DNA of 64,000 nt. It comes from Cellulosimicrobium sp. ES-005. GTDB taxonomy: Bacteria > Actinomycetota > Actinomycetes > Actinomycetales > Cellulomonadaceae. Below are positions 1 through 8,731 of this stretch, in pieces. A program made the position numbers and the translations under genes. The notes beneath the pieces are model-generated. The model made no database searches, had not been told where the DNA came from, and saw only the letters and a list, made by a program, of their open reading frames with translations. The stretch lies in assembly GCF_040448685.1 (NCBI RefSeq), contig NZ_CP159290.1:868001-932000 (forward strand), given 5' to 3'. The number at the start of each line of letters is the position of its first letter. Positions within the stretch are counted from its first letter, which is position 1.

Positions 1-418
1 TCGACACCCCGACGTGGCGGACCAGCCCGCGCTCGCGGCACTCGACCAGCGCCTCGTACGCCTCGACGTACTTCCCGACGCGCGGGTTCGGCCAGTGGAT
101 CAGGTACAGGTCGATCCGGTCGAGACCGGTCCGGAACAGCGACTCCTCGACGGTGCGGACGGCGTCGTCGTGGGCCTGGTGGCGGCCGGGGAGCTTGGAC
201 GTGACGAGCACGTCGTCGCGCGGGACGTCCGCGCGTCGCACCGCGGCGCCGACCGCGCCCTCGTTCTCGTAGCTGAACGCCGAGTCGATCAGCCGGTAGC
301 CCGCGTCGATCGCGCGGGCGATCGAGTCCGCACCCTCCTCGCCGCCCAGCCTGTAGGTGCCGAAGCCGATCGCGGGGATCGTCGTGCCGTCCGGGGCGCT
401 GAGGGTGGGGATCGTCAT
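1..418 (-). CDS. Aldo/keto reductase, N-terminal part (cut by window edge)
   Basis: NADPH-dependent aldo/keto reductase of the 2,5-diketo-gluconate reductase type, substrate unknown. The ATG is at 418 and the gene reads leftwards off the window after about 139 codons, so the C-terminal half is missing. The visible part has the family tetrad: Asp and Tyr in LIDSAFSYENE, Lys in VTSKLPG and His in LIHWPNP, plus the opening strand motif IPAIGFGTYRLGG. It lies downstream of msrA on the same strand, separated by a hairpin at 499-530, so it probably has its own transcript. A second, unlinked aldo/keto reductase lies at 36276-37079. Confidence 0.88.
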   Translation of the reverse strand, partial: MTIPTLSAPDGTTIPAIGFGTYRLGGEEGADSIARAIDAGYRLIDSAFSYENEGAVGAAVRRADVPRDDVLVTSKLPGRHQAHDDAVRTVEESLFRTGLDRIDLYLIHWPNPRVGKYVEAYEALVECRERGLVRHVGVS

Positions 419-498
419 GGGCCCATCCTGCGTCGGGCCGGGCGCGGCACGCACCCCGACGGGACCGGGCGCCGGGGCCCTCGGGCGAGAAGCGAGAA

Positions 499-530
499 GT
501 GGCCCCGATCCACGGGGGATCAGGGGCCAC
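499..530 (-). terminator. Hairpin terminator of msrA, GAAGTGGCCCC family
   Basis: An 8-bp stem GTGGCCCC/GGGGCCAC continues, after one bulged base, as GATCC/GGATC with a 5-nt loop. It lies between the msrA stop and the next start on the same strand. The left flank GCGAGAAGTGGCCCC and the right flank GACTC match the larger palindrome at 6301-6342, so the two look related. Confidence 0.7.
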
Positions 531-550
531 GACTCACCTCTCGGCGGGCG

Positions 551-1231
551 CTACGCGGCGCTCGGGAACGGGACGCCCGTGGTCGCGTGGCAGCGGTAGC
601 CGTTCGGGTTCTTGGCGGGGCTCAAGTACTGCTGGTGGTAGTCCTCGGCGTAGTAGAACGGGCCGGCCTCGGCCGCGGGGCGCATCTCGGTCGTCACCGG
701 GTCGTAGCCCTTGGCCTCGAGCACCGCGGAGTAGCGCGCCGCGGTGTCGCGGACCGCCTGCTCCTGCTCCGGCGTCGTCCAGTACACGGCGGACCGGTAC
801 TGGGTGCCGACGTCGTTGCCCTGGCGGTAGCCCTGCGTCGGGTCGTGGCGCTCCCAGAAGATCTTGAGGAGCTCCTCCTCGGAGACCTTCGTCGGGTCGT
901 ACGCGACGAGCGCCGTCTCGGTGTGGCCCGTGCGCGCGGTGCACGCCTCCTCGTAGGTCGGGTTCGGCGTCGTGCCGCCCATGTAGCCGACGGCGGTGCT
1001 CACCACCCCCGGGACCTGCCAGAAGATCTCCTCGGCGCCCCAGAAGCAGCCCATCGCCAGGTAGAGCACGCGCGTGCCCTCCGGCCACGGGCCGGTGATC
1101 GAGGTGCCGAGCACGGTGTGGGGACGCGGTGCCTGCAGCACGGGCGACTGGCGCCCGGGCAGCGCGTCCTCGGGGGCGACCATCGTCGTCTTGCCGGACG
1201 AGCCGAAGATCGCGTCGAAGATCGAGTTCAT
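551..1231 (-). CDS. msrA: Peptide methionine-S-sulfoxide reductase MsrA
   Basis: Reduces methionine-S-sulfoxide in oxidised proteins. The 226-residue protein has the catalytic GCFWG motif (Cys62), followed by the MsrA signatures [21 protein letters not shown] and [11 protein letters not shown]. An N-terminal extension of about 50 residues precedes the catalytic fold, a form common in actinobacteria. The ATG at 1231 follows a near-perfect Shine-Dalgarno sequence, AGGAGGTAAGCG. The gene stands alone, with a hairpin terminator at 499-530. A C-terminal cysteine in the motif [10 protein letters not shown] may act in recycling, as in other MsrA proteins (inference). Confidence 0.97.
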   Translation of the reverse strand: MNSIFDAIFGSSGKTTMVAPEDALPGRQSPVLQAPRPHTVLGTSITGPWPEGTRVLYLAMGCFWGAEEIFWQVPGVVSTAVGYMGGTTPNPTYEEACTARTGHTETALVAYDPTKVSEEELLKIFWERHDPTQGYRQGNDVGTQYRSAVYWTTPEQEQAVRDTAARYSAVLEAKGYDPVTTEMRPAAEAGPFYYAEDYHQQYLSPAKNPNGYRCHATTGVPFPSAA

Positions 1232-1376
1232 CGCTTACCTCCTGAAGGACCCGGACGACCGGGGCGCTGGCCCACGACGCATCGTCCTGGCACGGGGTAG
1301 AACGCCGTGGGGGCGGCGGGTGTTCCGGGCCGACGCCGGCCCGTCGCGAGCCGGGCGGGCGCACCGCACGAGCCTC

Positions 1377-2171
1377 TCACGGGACGATCGAGTCGATGTA
1401 GCCGCCGTCGACGCGCACCGCCGCGCCGGTCGTCGCCGACGCCAGCGGCGACGCGAGGTAGGCGACCAGGTGCGCGATCTCCTCCGGCTCGATGAGGCGC
1501 TGGAGCAGCGACTGCGGGCGGTGCTCGCGCATGAACACGCGCTGCGCCTCGTCCCAGGGCAGGTCGTCGCCGACGAGCTCGCGCGCGAACGCCTCGACCC
1601 CGCCCGTGTGCGTGGGGCCGGCGAGCACGCTGTTCACCGTGACGCCCGTGCCGGCCGCCGCCTTGGCGAACCCGCGCGAGACGCCGAGCAGCGCCGTCTT
1701 GCTCACGCCGTAGTGGATCATCTCGGCCGGGATCACGACCGCCGAGTCGCTGCCCACGAACTGCACGCGGCCCCACCCGCGCTCGATCATCCCGGGCAGG
1801 TAGGTGCGCGTGAGCCGCACGCCCGCGAGGACGTTCACCTCGAAGTAGCGGCGCCACGTCGCGTCGTCGATCGCGAGCGGGTCCTCGCTCGAGAAGATCC
1901 CGAGGTTGTTCACCAGGACGTCGACGTGCGGCACGGCGTCGAGCACCGCGGCCGTGCCCTCGTCGGTCGCGAGGTCGGCCGCGACGCCGAGCACGTCCGC
2001 GCCCGGGACGTGCGTGCGCACGTCGTCGGCCGCGCGGGACGAGGTCTCCTCCGAGCGTCCGTTGACGACGACGGCCGCCCCGCACTCCGCGAGGGCGCGC
2101 GCGATCGCGAGGCCGATGCCCTGCGCCGAGCCGGTGACGAGCGCCCTGCGCCCGCCGAGGTCGATCTCCAT
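1377..2171 (-). CDS. SDR family NAD(P)-dependent oxidoreductase
   Basis: Short-chain dehydrogenase of 264 residues with the Rossmann motif TGSAQGIG (residues 13-20), the NNLG motif and the catalytic YxxxK as YGVSK (about Tyr153, Lys157). The open frame extends further upstream, but the ATG at 2171 is preferred: it follows GGAGGGAGCACGC and begins directly with the first beta strand. The insertion after the YxxxK helix, with the motif EHRPQSLLQRLIEPEEIA, is seen in SDRs annotated as oxidoreductases of unknown substrate. It is transcribed divergently from the neighbouring gamma-synthase gene. Confidence 0.9.
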   Translation of the reverse strand: MEIDLGGRRALVTGSAQGIGLAIARALAECGAAVVVNGRSEETSSRAADDVRTHVPGADVLGVAADLATDEGTAAVLDAVPHVDVLVNNLGIFSSEDPLAIDDATWRRYFEVNVLAGVRLTRTYLPGMIERGWGRVQFVGSDSAVVIPAEMIHYGVSKTALLGVSRGFAKAAAGTGVTVNSVLAGPTHTGGVEAFARELVGDDLPWDEAQRVFMREHRPQSLLQRLIEPEEIAHLVAYLASPLASATTGAAVRVDGGYIDSIVP

Positions 2172-2356
2172 GCGTGCTCCCTCCGCGCCCGGGCGACGCG
2201 CGCCGCCCCACCCACCGTCCCGCGCGACGACGCCGGTCGCCACCGCGGCGCTCCCGGCGGGCCGAGCAGGCGCTCTCGGCAGGCCGAGCAGGCGGTCCCG
2301 GTTCGTCCGGGCAGCGGGACGGACCACGACCACCTGCTCGGCGCAGGGCGGCGCCG

Positions 2357-2362
2357 TAGGGT
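2357..2362 (+). promoter_or_regulatory. -10 box TAGGGT, leaderless start
   Basis: TAGGGT ends 6 nt before the GTG at 2369, so transcription should begin at or next to the start codon. There is no Shine-Dalgarno sequence in the gap. Confidence 0.6.
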
Positions 2363-2368
2363 GGGTCC

Positions 2369-3610
2369 GTGAGCACCTCGAGCGAGCACCCCGACTGGAC
2401 CACCACCGGCTTCTCCACGCGGGCGATCCACGCGGGGCAGGACCCGGACGCGACCACCGGCGCCGTCGTGCCGCCGATCCACCAGGTCTCGACGTACAAG
2501 CAGGACGGCGTCGGCGGGCTGCGCGGCGGCTACGAGTACTCGCGCTCCGCGAACCCCACGCGCACCGCCCTGGAGGAGGCGCTCGCGGCCGCGGAGTCCG
2601 GCGGCCTCGGCCCGACGGCGGACGGGTCGCCCGCCGCGCGCGGGTTCGCGTTCGCGTCCGGCCTGGCCGCGGAGGACACGCTGCTGCGCGCCGTCGTGCG
2701 CCCCGGGGACCACGTGATCGTGCCCGACGACGCGTACGGCGGCACGTACCGGCTCATCGCCCGGGTGTTCGGGCCGTGGGGCGTGGAGCACACGCCCGTC
2801 GACCTCACGGACGTCGAGGCGGTCCGGGCCGCGGTGCGCCCCGAGACGCGCGTCGTGTGGGTCGAGACCCCGACGAACCCGCTGCTCGGGGTGTCCGACA
2901 TCGCGGCGCTCGCGGGCGTCGCGCACGACGCCGGGGCGCTGCTCGTCGTCGACAACACCTTCGCGACCCCCTACCTGCAGCAGCCGCTCGCGCTCGGCGC
3001 GGACGTCGTCGTGCACTCGACGACCAAGTACGTCGGGGGCCACAGCGACGTCGTCGGGGGAGCGCTCGTCGTCGCGACGGGTGCCCAGCTCCCCGGCGGG
3101 CTCGCGTCGCCCGCGGGCGGGAGCGACGTCGCCGGGGCGGTCGGCTTCCACCAGAACGCGTCCGGCGCCGTCGCCGGGCCGTTCGACGCGTGGCTCACGC
3201 TGCGCGGCCTCAAGACCCTCGCGGTGCGCATGGACCGCCACCAGGCGAACGCCGCCGCCGTCGCCGACTTCCTCGCCGCCCACCCCGCGGTCACCGAGGT
3301 GATCTACCCCGGCCTCGCGTCGCACCCCGGGCACGAGCTCGCGGCGCGCCAGATGCGCGGGTTCGGCGGCATGGTGTCGTTCCGCCTCGGCAGCGAGGCG
3401 AAGGCGCTCGACGTGTGCGCGCGGACCCAGGTCTTCACGCTCGCGGAGTCGCTGGGCGGCGTCGAGTCGCTCATCGAGCACCCGGGCCGCATGACCCACG
3501 GCTCCGTCGCCGGGACGGCGCTCGAGGTCCCGGACGACCTCGTCCGCCTCTCCGTGGGCATCGAGGACGTCGAGGACCTCGTCGCGGACCTCACCCGGGC
3601 GCTCGGGTAG
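2369..3610 (+). CDS. metB: Cystathionine gamma-synthase family PLP enzyme
   Basis: PLP-dependent Cys/Met metabolism enzyme of 413 residues. It probably condenses an O-acylhomoserine with cysteine (gamma-synthase) or cleaves cystathionine (gamma-lyase); sequence alone does not separate these. Seen: N-terminal TRAIHAGQDPD, YEYSRSANPTR, the PLP-binding Asp in LLVVDNTFATPYLQ and the Schiff-base lysine in HSTTKYVGGHSD (Lys220), then TLAESLGGVESLIEHP near the C-terminus. The GTG start is fixed by the leaderless -10 box. The next two genes, an AI-2E-type membrane protein and threonine deaminase, face the same way; threonine deaminase makes this an amino-acid-metabolism neighbourhood. Confidence 0.92.
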   Translation: MSTSSEHPDWTTTGFSTRAIHAGQDPDATTGAVVPPIHQVSTYKQDGVGGLRGGYEYSRSANPTRTALEEALAAAESGGLGPTADGSPAARGFAFASGLAAEDTLLRAVVRPGDHVIVPDDAYGGTYRLIARVFGPWGVEHTPVDLTDVEAVRAAVRPETRVVWVETPTNPLLGVSDIAALAGVAHDAGALLVVDNTFATPYLQQPLALGADVVVHSTTKYVGGHSDVVGGALVVATGAQLPGGLASPAGGSDVAGAVGFHQNASGAVAGPFDAWLTLRGLKTLAVRMDRHQANAAAVADFLAAHPAVTEVIYPGLASHPGHELAARQMRGFGGMVSFRLGSEAKALDVCARTQVFTLAESLGGVESLIEHPGRMTHGSVAGTALEVPDDLVRLSVGIEDVEDLVADLTRALG

Positions 3611-3628
3611 GCCGGGGCCGACCCGGCC

Positions 3629-3683
3629 GGGAGATCCCGCGCGCACCGGGCGCGGTGGGGAGATCCTGCGCACACCGGGCGCG
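3629..3683. repeat. Two 26-bp direct repeats, 29-bp period
   Basis: Two copies (3629-3654 and 3658-3683) of a unit beginning GGGAGATCC and ending CACCGGGCGCG differ at two positions. They fill the spacer between the gamma-synthase stop and the next promoter. Each copy could fold a short GC hairpin (CGCGC/GCGCG). No function is evident; a terminator or a protein-binding site is possible. Confidence 0.6.
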
Positions 3684-3722
3684 TCGCGGGTCTTCGGCGC
3701 CGCGAGCGGAGGGGCGCTCACC

Positions 3723-3728
3723 TAGGGT
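3723..3728 (+). promoter_or_regulatory. -10 box TAGGGT, leaderless start
   Basis: TAGGGT ends exactly 6 nt before the GTG at 3735, the same arrangement as at 2357. It supports that start and a leaderless mRNA for the AI-2E/ilvA pair. Confidence 0.6.
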
Positions 3729-3734
3729 GGCGCT

Positions 3735-5030
3735 GTGAGCGCGCAGACGGACCAGCACAGGACCCCCGACCCGCTTCCCCCCGGGCGCCCCGGCGCGGCG
3801 GCGGTGCCCGACTCGGTGCGATCGGCCGCCGCCTGGTCGTGGCGGCTGCTGCTCATCGGCCTGACGATCGCGGCGGGCCTGTGGCTCGTCACGCAGCTCA
3901 AGGTGATCGTCGTCCCCATCGCGGTGGCGCTCCTGCTCACGGTGCTGCTCACGCCCGTCCAGCGGTTCTTCCGCCGTCACCTGCGCATGTCGCGCGGGCT
4001 CGCGTCCGGCGCGGCGCTCATCGCGCTCATCGTCGTCGTCGCGGGGCTCGTGGCCATCGCGGGGCAGCAGATCGTCAGCGGCTTCCAGGACCTGCGCGAC
4101 CAGGCGGTCGAGGGGTTCGAGCAGTTCACCGAGTGGCTCGCGGACGGCCCGCTCGGCCTCGACTCGACGACGATCTCGCACTGGCTCGACCAGGCCGGGA
4201 CCGCGGTCTCGGAGAACCAGGACTCGATCGTCTCCGGCGCGCTCGGCGCGGCCACGACGATCGGCCACGTGGTCGCCGGCGCCCTCATCGCGCTGTTCTG
4301 CACGTTCTTCTTCCTCCTCGACGGGCGCACGATCTGGTCGTGGGTCGTGGGGCTGCTGCCCCTGCGCGCGCGCGACGACGTCCACCAGGCGGGCCGCCGC
4401 GGCATCGTCACGCTCGCCGCGTACACGCGCACGCAGATCCTCGTCGCGGCGGTCGACGCGGTCGGCATCGGGATCGGTGCGGCGTTCTTCGTCCCGTCCC
4501 TCGCGCTGCCGCTGGGCATCCTCGTGTTCGTCGGGTCCTTCATCCCGATCGTCGGTGCGATCGTCACCGGGTCGATCGCGGTGCTCGTGGTGCTCGTCGC
4601 GCAGGGCTGGGTGCAGGCGCTCGTGATGCTCGGCATCGTGCTGCTCGTGCAGCAGATCGAGGGCCACATCCTCCAGCCGTTCCTCATGGGCCACGCCGTC
4701 TCGCTGCACCCGGTCGCCGTGCTGCTCGTCGTCGCGGCGGGCAGCTTCGCCGCGGGGATCGTGGGCGCGCTGTTCGCGGTCCCGATCGCGGCGGTCCTCA
4801 ACACCGTGGTGCTGTACCTTCACGGGCACGACAAGTTCCCCGAGCTCGGCACGGACGACCGCGTCGTGGTGCGCGGGAGCCCGCAGCCGCCGGTCATCGC
4901 GCGCGCGGAGGCCGACCTCGAGGACGTGGCCGCGCGCCGTCGGACCCGCGAGGGCGCCGGCGAGGACTCCGCCGTCGTCGGGCCGCAGGACGCCGGACCC
5001 GTGGAGGACGCTCCCGGGGAGGTGCGGTGA
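3735..5030 (+). CDS. AI-2E family transporter (permease PerM/TqsA-like)
   Basis: Integral membrane protein of 431 residues of the AI-2E transporter family, whose real substrates are mostly unknown. Seen: a 30-residue hydrophilic N-terminus, a helix pair at about 35-90 with the motif LLLTVLLTPVQRFFRR, a soluble stretch with QDLRDQAVEGFEQF, then several membrane helices with the family-typical LVQQIEGHILQPFLMG and FAAGIVGALFAVPIAA. The last 60 residues are charged and disordered-looking. Its stop codon overlaps the start of the threonine deaminase gene by 4 nt, so the two are co-translated. The pairing may be positional only. Confidence 0.9.
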   Translation: MSAQTDQHRTPDPLPPGRPGAAAVPDSVRSAAAWSWRLLLIGLTIAAGLWLVTQLKVIVVPIAVALLLTVLLTPVQRFFRRHLRMSRGLASGAALIALIVVVAGLVAIAGQQIVSGFQDLRDQAVEGFEQFTEWLADGPLGLDSTTISHWLDQAGTAVSENQDSIVSGALGAATTIGHVVAGALIALFCTFFFLLDGRTIWSWVVGLLPLRARDDVHQAGRRGIVTLAAYTRTQILVAAVDAVGIGIGAAFFVPSLALPLGILVFVGSFIPIVGAIVTGSIAVLVVLVAQGWVQALVMLGIVLLVQQIEGHILQPFLMGHAVSLHPVAVLLVVAAGSFAAGIVGALFAVPIAAVLNTVVLYLHGHDKFPELGTDDRVVVRGSPQPPVIARAEADLEDVAARRRTREGAGEDSAVVGPQDAGPVEDAPGEVR

Positions 5031-6292
5031 CCTCCGGGCCGGTCCCGGTCACGCTCGACGACGTCCGCGACGCGGCCCGCCTGCTCGACGGCGTCGCGTA
5101 CCGCACCCCGGTCCAGACGACGCGCGCGATCAGCGAGGCCGCCGGCGTCCGCGTGCTGCTCAAGTGCGAGAACCTGCAGCGCGCCGGGTCGTTCAAGGTG
5201 CGCGGCGCGTACGTGCGCATGGCGCGCCTGAGCGCCGAGGAGAAGACCCGCGGCGTCGTCGCGGCGAGCGCGGGCAACCACGCGCAGGGCGTCGCGTTCG
5301 CCGCGGGCCTGCTCGGCATCCGGGCCGTCGTGTACATGCCGGTCGACGCCGCGCTGCCCAAGGTCGCGGCGACGCGCCAGTACGGCGCCGAGGTCCGGCT
5401 CGTCGGCGCGGACGTGGACGAGACGCTCGCCGCCGCGCGTGCCGAGGCCGACCGGACGGGCGCCGTGTTCATCCACCCGTTCGACCACCCCGACGTCGTG
5501 GCCGGCCAGGCGACGATCGCGCTGGAGATCCTCGAGCAGGTGCCCGACGTCCGGACCGTGATCGCGCCGCTCGGCGGCGGGGGGCTCGTCGCGGGCCTCG
5601 CCGCGGCGTTCGCGCAGACGGCGCCGCACGTGCGCGTGATCGGGGTGCAGGCGGAGCGCGCCGCCGCCTACCCGGGCTCGCTGGTCGCCGGGACGCCGAC
5701 GACGGCGCGGCTCGCCGCGACGATGGCCGACGGCATCGCGGTCGGGACGCCCGGGCACGTGCCGTTCGGGATCCTGGCCCAGCACGGCGTCGAGGTCCGC
5801 ACGGTGACCGAGGAGGAGATCTCCCGGTCGCTGCTCATGGTCGCCGAGCGCGCGAAGCTGCTCGTCGAGCCCGCGGGGGCTACCGGCGTTGCGGCGCTCC
5901 TCTCGGGGACGGCCGCGGTCGACGCGGGCGCGGCGGACCCGGTCGAGGGGCCCGTCGTCGTCGTGCTGTCCGGGGGGAACATCGACCCGCTCGTGCTGCT
6001 GCGGGTCGTGCGGCACGGCCTCGCGGCGGCCGGCCGGTACATCCAGCTCCAGGTGCTGCTCGACGACCGCCCCGGCGCCCTCGCGCGCCTGCTCGAGGTC
6101 ATCGCGACCACGCGCGGCAACATCATGCACATCGACCACGACCGCACCGACGTCGGCCTCGCGATCGGCGAGGCCTGGGTGCGCATGCAGGTCGAGACCA
6201 AGGGCCCGGAGCACTGCGACGAGCTCGTCGCGCACCTGCGCTCCGAGGGCTACCGCGTCGAGCGCAGCGACGGCGGCTCGCCCGGCCTCTGA
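5027..6292 (+). CDS. ilvA: Threonine ammonia-lyase with C-terminal ACT domain
   Basis: Converts threonine to 2-oxobutanoate and ammonia, the first committed step to isoleucine. The 421-residue protein has the PLP lysine in GSFKVRGAY (Lys57), SAGNHAQGVAFAA, the glycine-rich phosphate loop LGGGGLVAGLA and VLSGGNID. One ACT domain follows from about residue 338 (IQLQVLLDDRPGALARLLEV). A single ACT domain and this length resemble the IlvA type common in actinobacteria rather than the two-ACT E. coli form. The GTG start overlaps the preceding TGA in a GTGA junction, and the gene ends at the 6301-6342 palindrome. Confidence 0.95.
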   Translation: MTSGPVPVTLDDVRDAARLLDGVAYRTPVQTTRAISEAAGVRVLLKCENLQRAGSFKVRGAYVRMARLSAEEKTRGVVAASAGNHAQGVAFAAGLLGIRAVVYMPVDAALPKVAATRQYGAEVRLVGADVDETLAAARAEADRTGAVFIHPFDHPDVVAGQATIALEILEQVPDVRTVIAPLGGGGLVAGLAAAFAQTAPHVRVIGVQAERAAAYPGSLVAGTPTTARLAATMADGIAVGTPGHVPFGILAQHGVEVRTVTEEEISRSLLMVAERAKLLVEPAGATGVAALLSGTAAVDAGAADPVEGPVVVVLSGGNIDPLVLLRVVRHGLAAAGRYIQLQVLLDDRPGALARLLEVIATTRGNIMHIDHDRTDVGLAIGEAWVRMQVETKGPEHCDELVAHLRSEGYRVERSDGGSPGL

Positions 6293-6300
6293 CGAGACGC

Positions 6301-6342
6301 GAGAAGTGGCCCCTCCGAGACGTCTCGGAGGGGCCACTTCTC
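6301..6342. terminator. Perfect 42-nt palindrome, bidirectional terminator
   Basis: Two 21-nt arms are exact reverse complements with no loop bases, starting GAGAAGTGGCCCC and ending GGGGCCACTTCTC. It lies between the convergent ilvA and greA genes, so it can serve both strands. There is no U tract, as is usual for actinobacterial terminators. It shares its outer sequence with the hairpin at 499-530. Confidence 0.88.
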
Positions 6343-6376
6343 ACGACTCGCCGGCGGCGTGGCCGCCGGTGGCGCG

Positions 6377-6859
6377 TCAGCCCTCGAAGGGCTTCGCGGC
6401 GACGATCTTCACGGCGATCTCGTTGCCGTTGGGCGCGGTGTAGCTCGTCTCGTCGCCGACGGTCTTGCCGTCGATCGCGGCACCGAGCGGCGACGTCGGC
6501 GAGTACACGTCGAGGTCGGTCGTGCCGGCGATCTCGCGCGAGCCGAGGAGGAACGTCATCTCGTCGCCCGCGACGACCGCGGTGACGACCATGCCGGCCT
6601 CGACCATGCCGTCGTCCGGCGGGGTCCCGACCTGCACGTTGCGCAGCTTCTCGGTGAGCTCGCGGATGCGGGCCTCGTTCTTGGCCTGCTCCTCACGCGC
6701 GGCGTGGTAGCCGCCGTTCTCCTTGAGGTCGCCCTCGTCGCGCGCGGCGGCGATGCGCTCCGCGATCTCGGTACGGCCCTCGCCGGACAGGTGGGCGAGC
6801 TCGGCCTGCAGCCTGTCGTACGCCTCCTGGGTCAGCCAGGTGACGGTGGTGTCGGTCAC
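6377..6859 (-). CDS. greA: Transcription elongation factor GreA
   Basis: Rescues backtracked RNA polymerase by stimulating transcript cleavage. The 160-residue protein has the N-terminal coiled coil with the acidic tip (ARDEGDLKENGGYHAAREEQ, tip residues Asp and Glu) and the C-terminal FKBP-like domain (VYSPTSPLGAAIDGKTVGDE). The GTG at 6859 is chosen over the upstream ATG because it sits 8 nt after AAGGAG and matches usual GreA length. It is convergent with ilvA. Its place beside DUF4307 and mca is the same order as Rv1080c-Rv1082 in M. tuberculosis. Confidence 0.96.
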   Translation of the reverse strand: MTDTTVTWLTQEAYDRLQAELAHLSGEGRTEIAERIAAARDEGDLKENGGYHAAREEQAKNEARIRELTEKLRNVQVGTPPDDGMVEAGMVVTAVVAGDEMTFLLGSREIAGTTDLDVYSPTSPLGAAIDGKTVGDETSYTAPNGNEIAVKIVAAKPFEG

Positions 6860-7092
6860 GGTTCGCTCCTTCCTTTCCATGGTCGACGGCCGGGTCGGTC
6901 GCACGGCCGTGCGGGTACGGGCAGCCGGGGCGCGTGCGTTCGCGGTGCGCCTGCCTGCCCGGGTCGGTGACGCTGGCCGGGTGGCAGCGCGTAGGACTGG
7001 TCTCCCGCCGGGAACCGGGGCGCCCGGCGGACGGCGTGCTTGTCACCGGCACGCAGTCTCGGGCTCCACACGGTCGGGTGCGGGAATCCCTC

Positions 7093-7098
7093 AGGATA
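7093..7098 (-). promoter_or_regulatory. Possible -10 box (TATCCT) of greA with long leader
   Basis: The 299-nt spacer 6860-7158 has no convincing gene. On the minus strand TATCCT is the best -10 candidate and would give a leader of roughly 225 nt. No good -35 is visible and I see no known riboswitch. Confidence 0.3.
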
Positions 7099-7158
7099 GC
7101 AAAGCACCGGGCACCGACAGCGACGTCGCAGGTCAGCCGGCGCGCGGACCGGGGGGCC

Positions 7159-7593
7159 TCACGGCGCGACGCGGCAGGACTGGACGATGCCCGTCGTGGC
7201 GAGCTCGGAGGTCGCGACGCTCACCGTGTACCGGGACTCGGCGACCTCGACCGGCCCGACCGTCACGTCGACGGTCCCGACCTGGGCGAAGCTCTCCGCG
7301 AGGGCGTCGAGCGTGCACGTCGCCGTCGTCCCCGGGTCCATGTAGACCTCGAACGTCACGTCGACGCGCTCCGGGCTCACGACCGTGTACCCGAAGTCCT
7401 TGAACCGCACCGGCTCGTTCGCGTACCGCAGCCCGATGACGAGCGTGATCGCGAGCCCGACGATCGCGACGAGGACGATGCCGACGACGGCCAGGCGCCG
7501 ACGTCGCTCGGTCGGCTCGGGTCCGTAGCGGCCCGCCGGCGGTCGCAGGGGTGCGCCCGGGCTCGGCTGCGGGGCGGTGGTCTCGTTCGTCAT
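7159..7593 (-). CDS. DUF4307 family single-pass membrane protein
   Basis: Function unknown. The 144-residue protein has a proline-rich cytoplasmic start, one membrane helix at about residues 34-56 (LAVVGIVLVAIVGLAITLVIG) and an extracytoplasmic C-terminal domain with the motif FKDFGYTVVSPERVDVTFEV and two cysteines (in ATCTLD and QSCRVAP) that could form a disulfide. This matches DUF4307, the family of Rv1081c, which also lies between greA and mca. The ATG at 7593 is the only sensible start before the hydrophilic N-terminus. It is divergent from mca. Confidence 0.85.
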   Translation of the reverse strand: MTNETTAPQPSPGAPLRPPAGRYGPEPTERRRRLAVVGIVLVAIVGLAITLVIGLRYANEPVRFKDFGYTVVSPERVDVTFEVYMDPGTTATCTLDALAESFAQVGTVDVTVGPVEVAESRYTVSVATSELATTGIVQSCRVAP

Positions 7594-7789
7594 GGTGCGG
7601 TCCCGTGGTCGGTGCCGCCGCGCCCGGTCGCGGGCCCGGCGTCGCGCCGGTGGTTCCCGGCGGTTCGTCAGGTGTGGGCGCGGTGGGGGATCATGTCCTC
7701 GACCCATCTTCGCAGAGCCCGGGCGCTCGTCGTGCACCCACGACAGGTCCGGGCGTGCGAGGAGACGTACGACGCACCCGGGAGGACCA

Positions 7790-8731
7790 GTGGCCGAACC
7801 CGCGGCCGGATCGACCACCCACCGCGAGCAGCCGGAGACGCTCCGTCTCCTGGCCGTGCACGCCCACCCCGACGACGAGTCGAGCAAGGGCGCCGCGACG
7901 GCCGCCCGCTACGCGGCCGAGGGCGTCGACGTGCTCGTCGCGACGTGCACGGGCGGTGAGCGCGGCGACATCCTCAACCCGAGCTTCGGCGAGGGGCCCG
8001 ACGACATCGAGGGCATGCGCGCCCTGCGCCGCGTCGAGATGGCCGCCGCGGCGCGCGCGCTCGGCGTCCGGCAGCAGTGGCTGGGGTTCGTCGACTCGGG
8101 GCTGCCCGAGGGGGACCCCCTGCCCCCGCTGCCCGAGGGGTCGTTCGGCCTGGTGCCGCTCGAGGAGGCCGCCGCGCCGCTGGTCGAGCTCGTGCGCGAG
8201 TTCCGTCCGCACGTCGTCACGACGTACGACCCGTCGGGCGGCTACCCCCACCCCGACCACGTCATGTGCCACCGCGTCGCGTTCGAGGCGTTCCACGCCG
8301 CGGGCGACCCCGAGCGCTACCGGCGCGAGGGCGGGGCGGCGCCCTGGGCGCCGCTCAAGCTCTACTACAACCACGACTTCTCGATGAACCGCATCCGCAC
8401 GCTGCACGAGGCGATGCAGGGCGCGGGCCTGGAGTCACCGTTCGGCGACTGGGTCGAGTCGCGGTCCGCGCGGGAGATCCCGGAGCGCGAGGTCACGACG
8501 CGCGTCCACGTCGCGCGCTACTACGCGCAGCGCGACGCGGCGCTCATCGCGCACGCGTCGCAGATCGACCCCGAGGGCTTCTTCTTCGCGATCCCGCGCG
8601 ACCTCGAGGTCGACGTGTGGCCGTTCGAGGAGTTCGAGCTCGCCGAGTCGCGCGTCCCCACGCAGCTCCCCGAGGACGACCTGTTCGCGGGCGTCCGTGA
8701 GCTCGTCGCGAGCGAGGAGGCGGCCTCGTGA
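7790..8731 (+). CDS. mca: Mycothiol S-conjugate amidase Mca
   Basis: Cleaves mycothiol S-conjugates to a mercapturic acid and GlcN-inositol, detoxifying electrophiles in the cytoplasm. The 313-residue protein is of the LmbE/PIG-L zinc deacetylase family: AHPDDE (residues 25-30) and HPDH in GGYPHPDHVMCHR supply the zinc ligands, and YYNHDFSMNRI and YYAQRDAALIAHASQIDP are typical of Mca and distinguish it from MshB. The GTG at 7790 follows GGGAGG. It implies a mycothiol-using actinobacterium. Its stop overlaps the next gene start by 4 nt. Confidence 0.93.
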   Translation: MAEPAAGSTTHREQPETLRLLAVHAHPDDESSKGAATAARYAAEGVDVLVATCTGGERGDILNPSFGEGPDDIEGMRALRRVEMAAAARALGVRQQWLGFVDSGLPEGDPLPPLPEGSFGLVPLEEAAAPLVELVREFRPHVVTTYDPSGGYPHPDHVMCHRVAFEAFHAAGDPERYRREGGAAPWAPLKLYYNHDFSMNRIRTLHEAMQGAGLESPFGDWVESRSAREIPEREVTTRVHVARYYAQRDAALIAHASQIDPEGFFFAIPRDLEVDVWPFEEFELAESRVPTQLPEDDLFAGVRELVASEEAAS

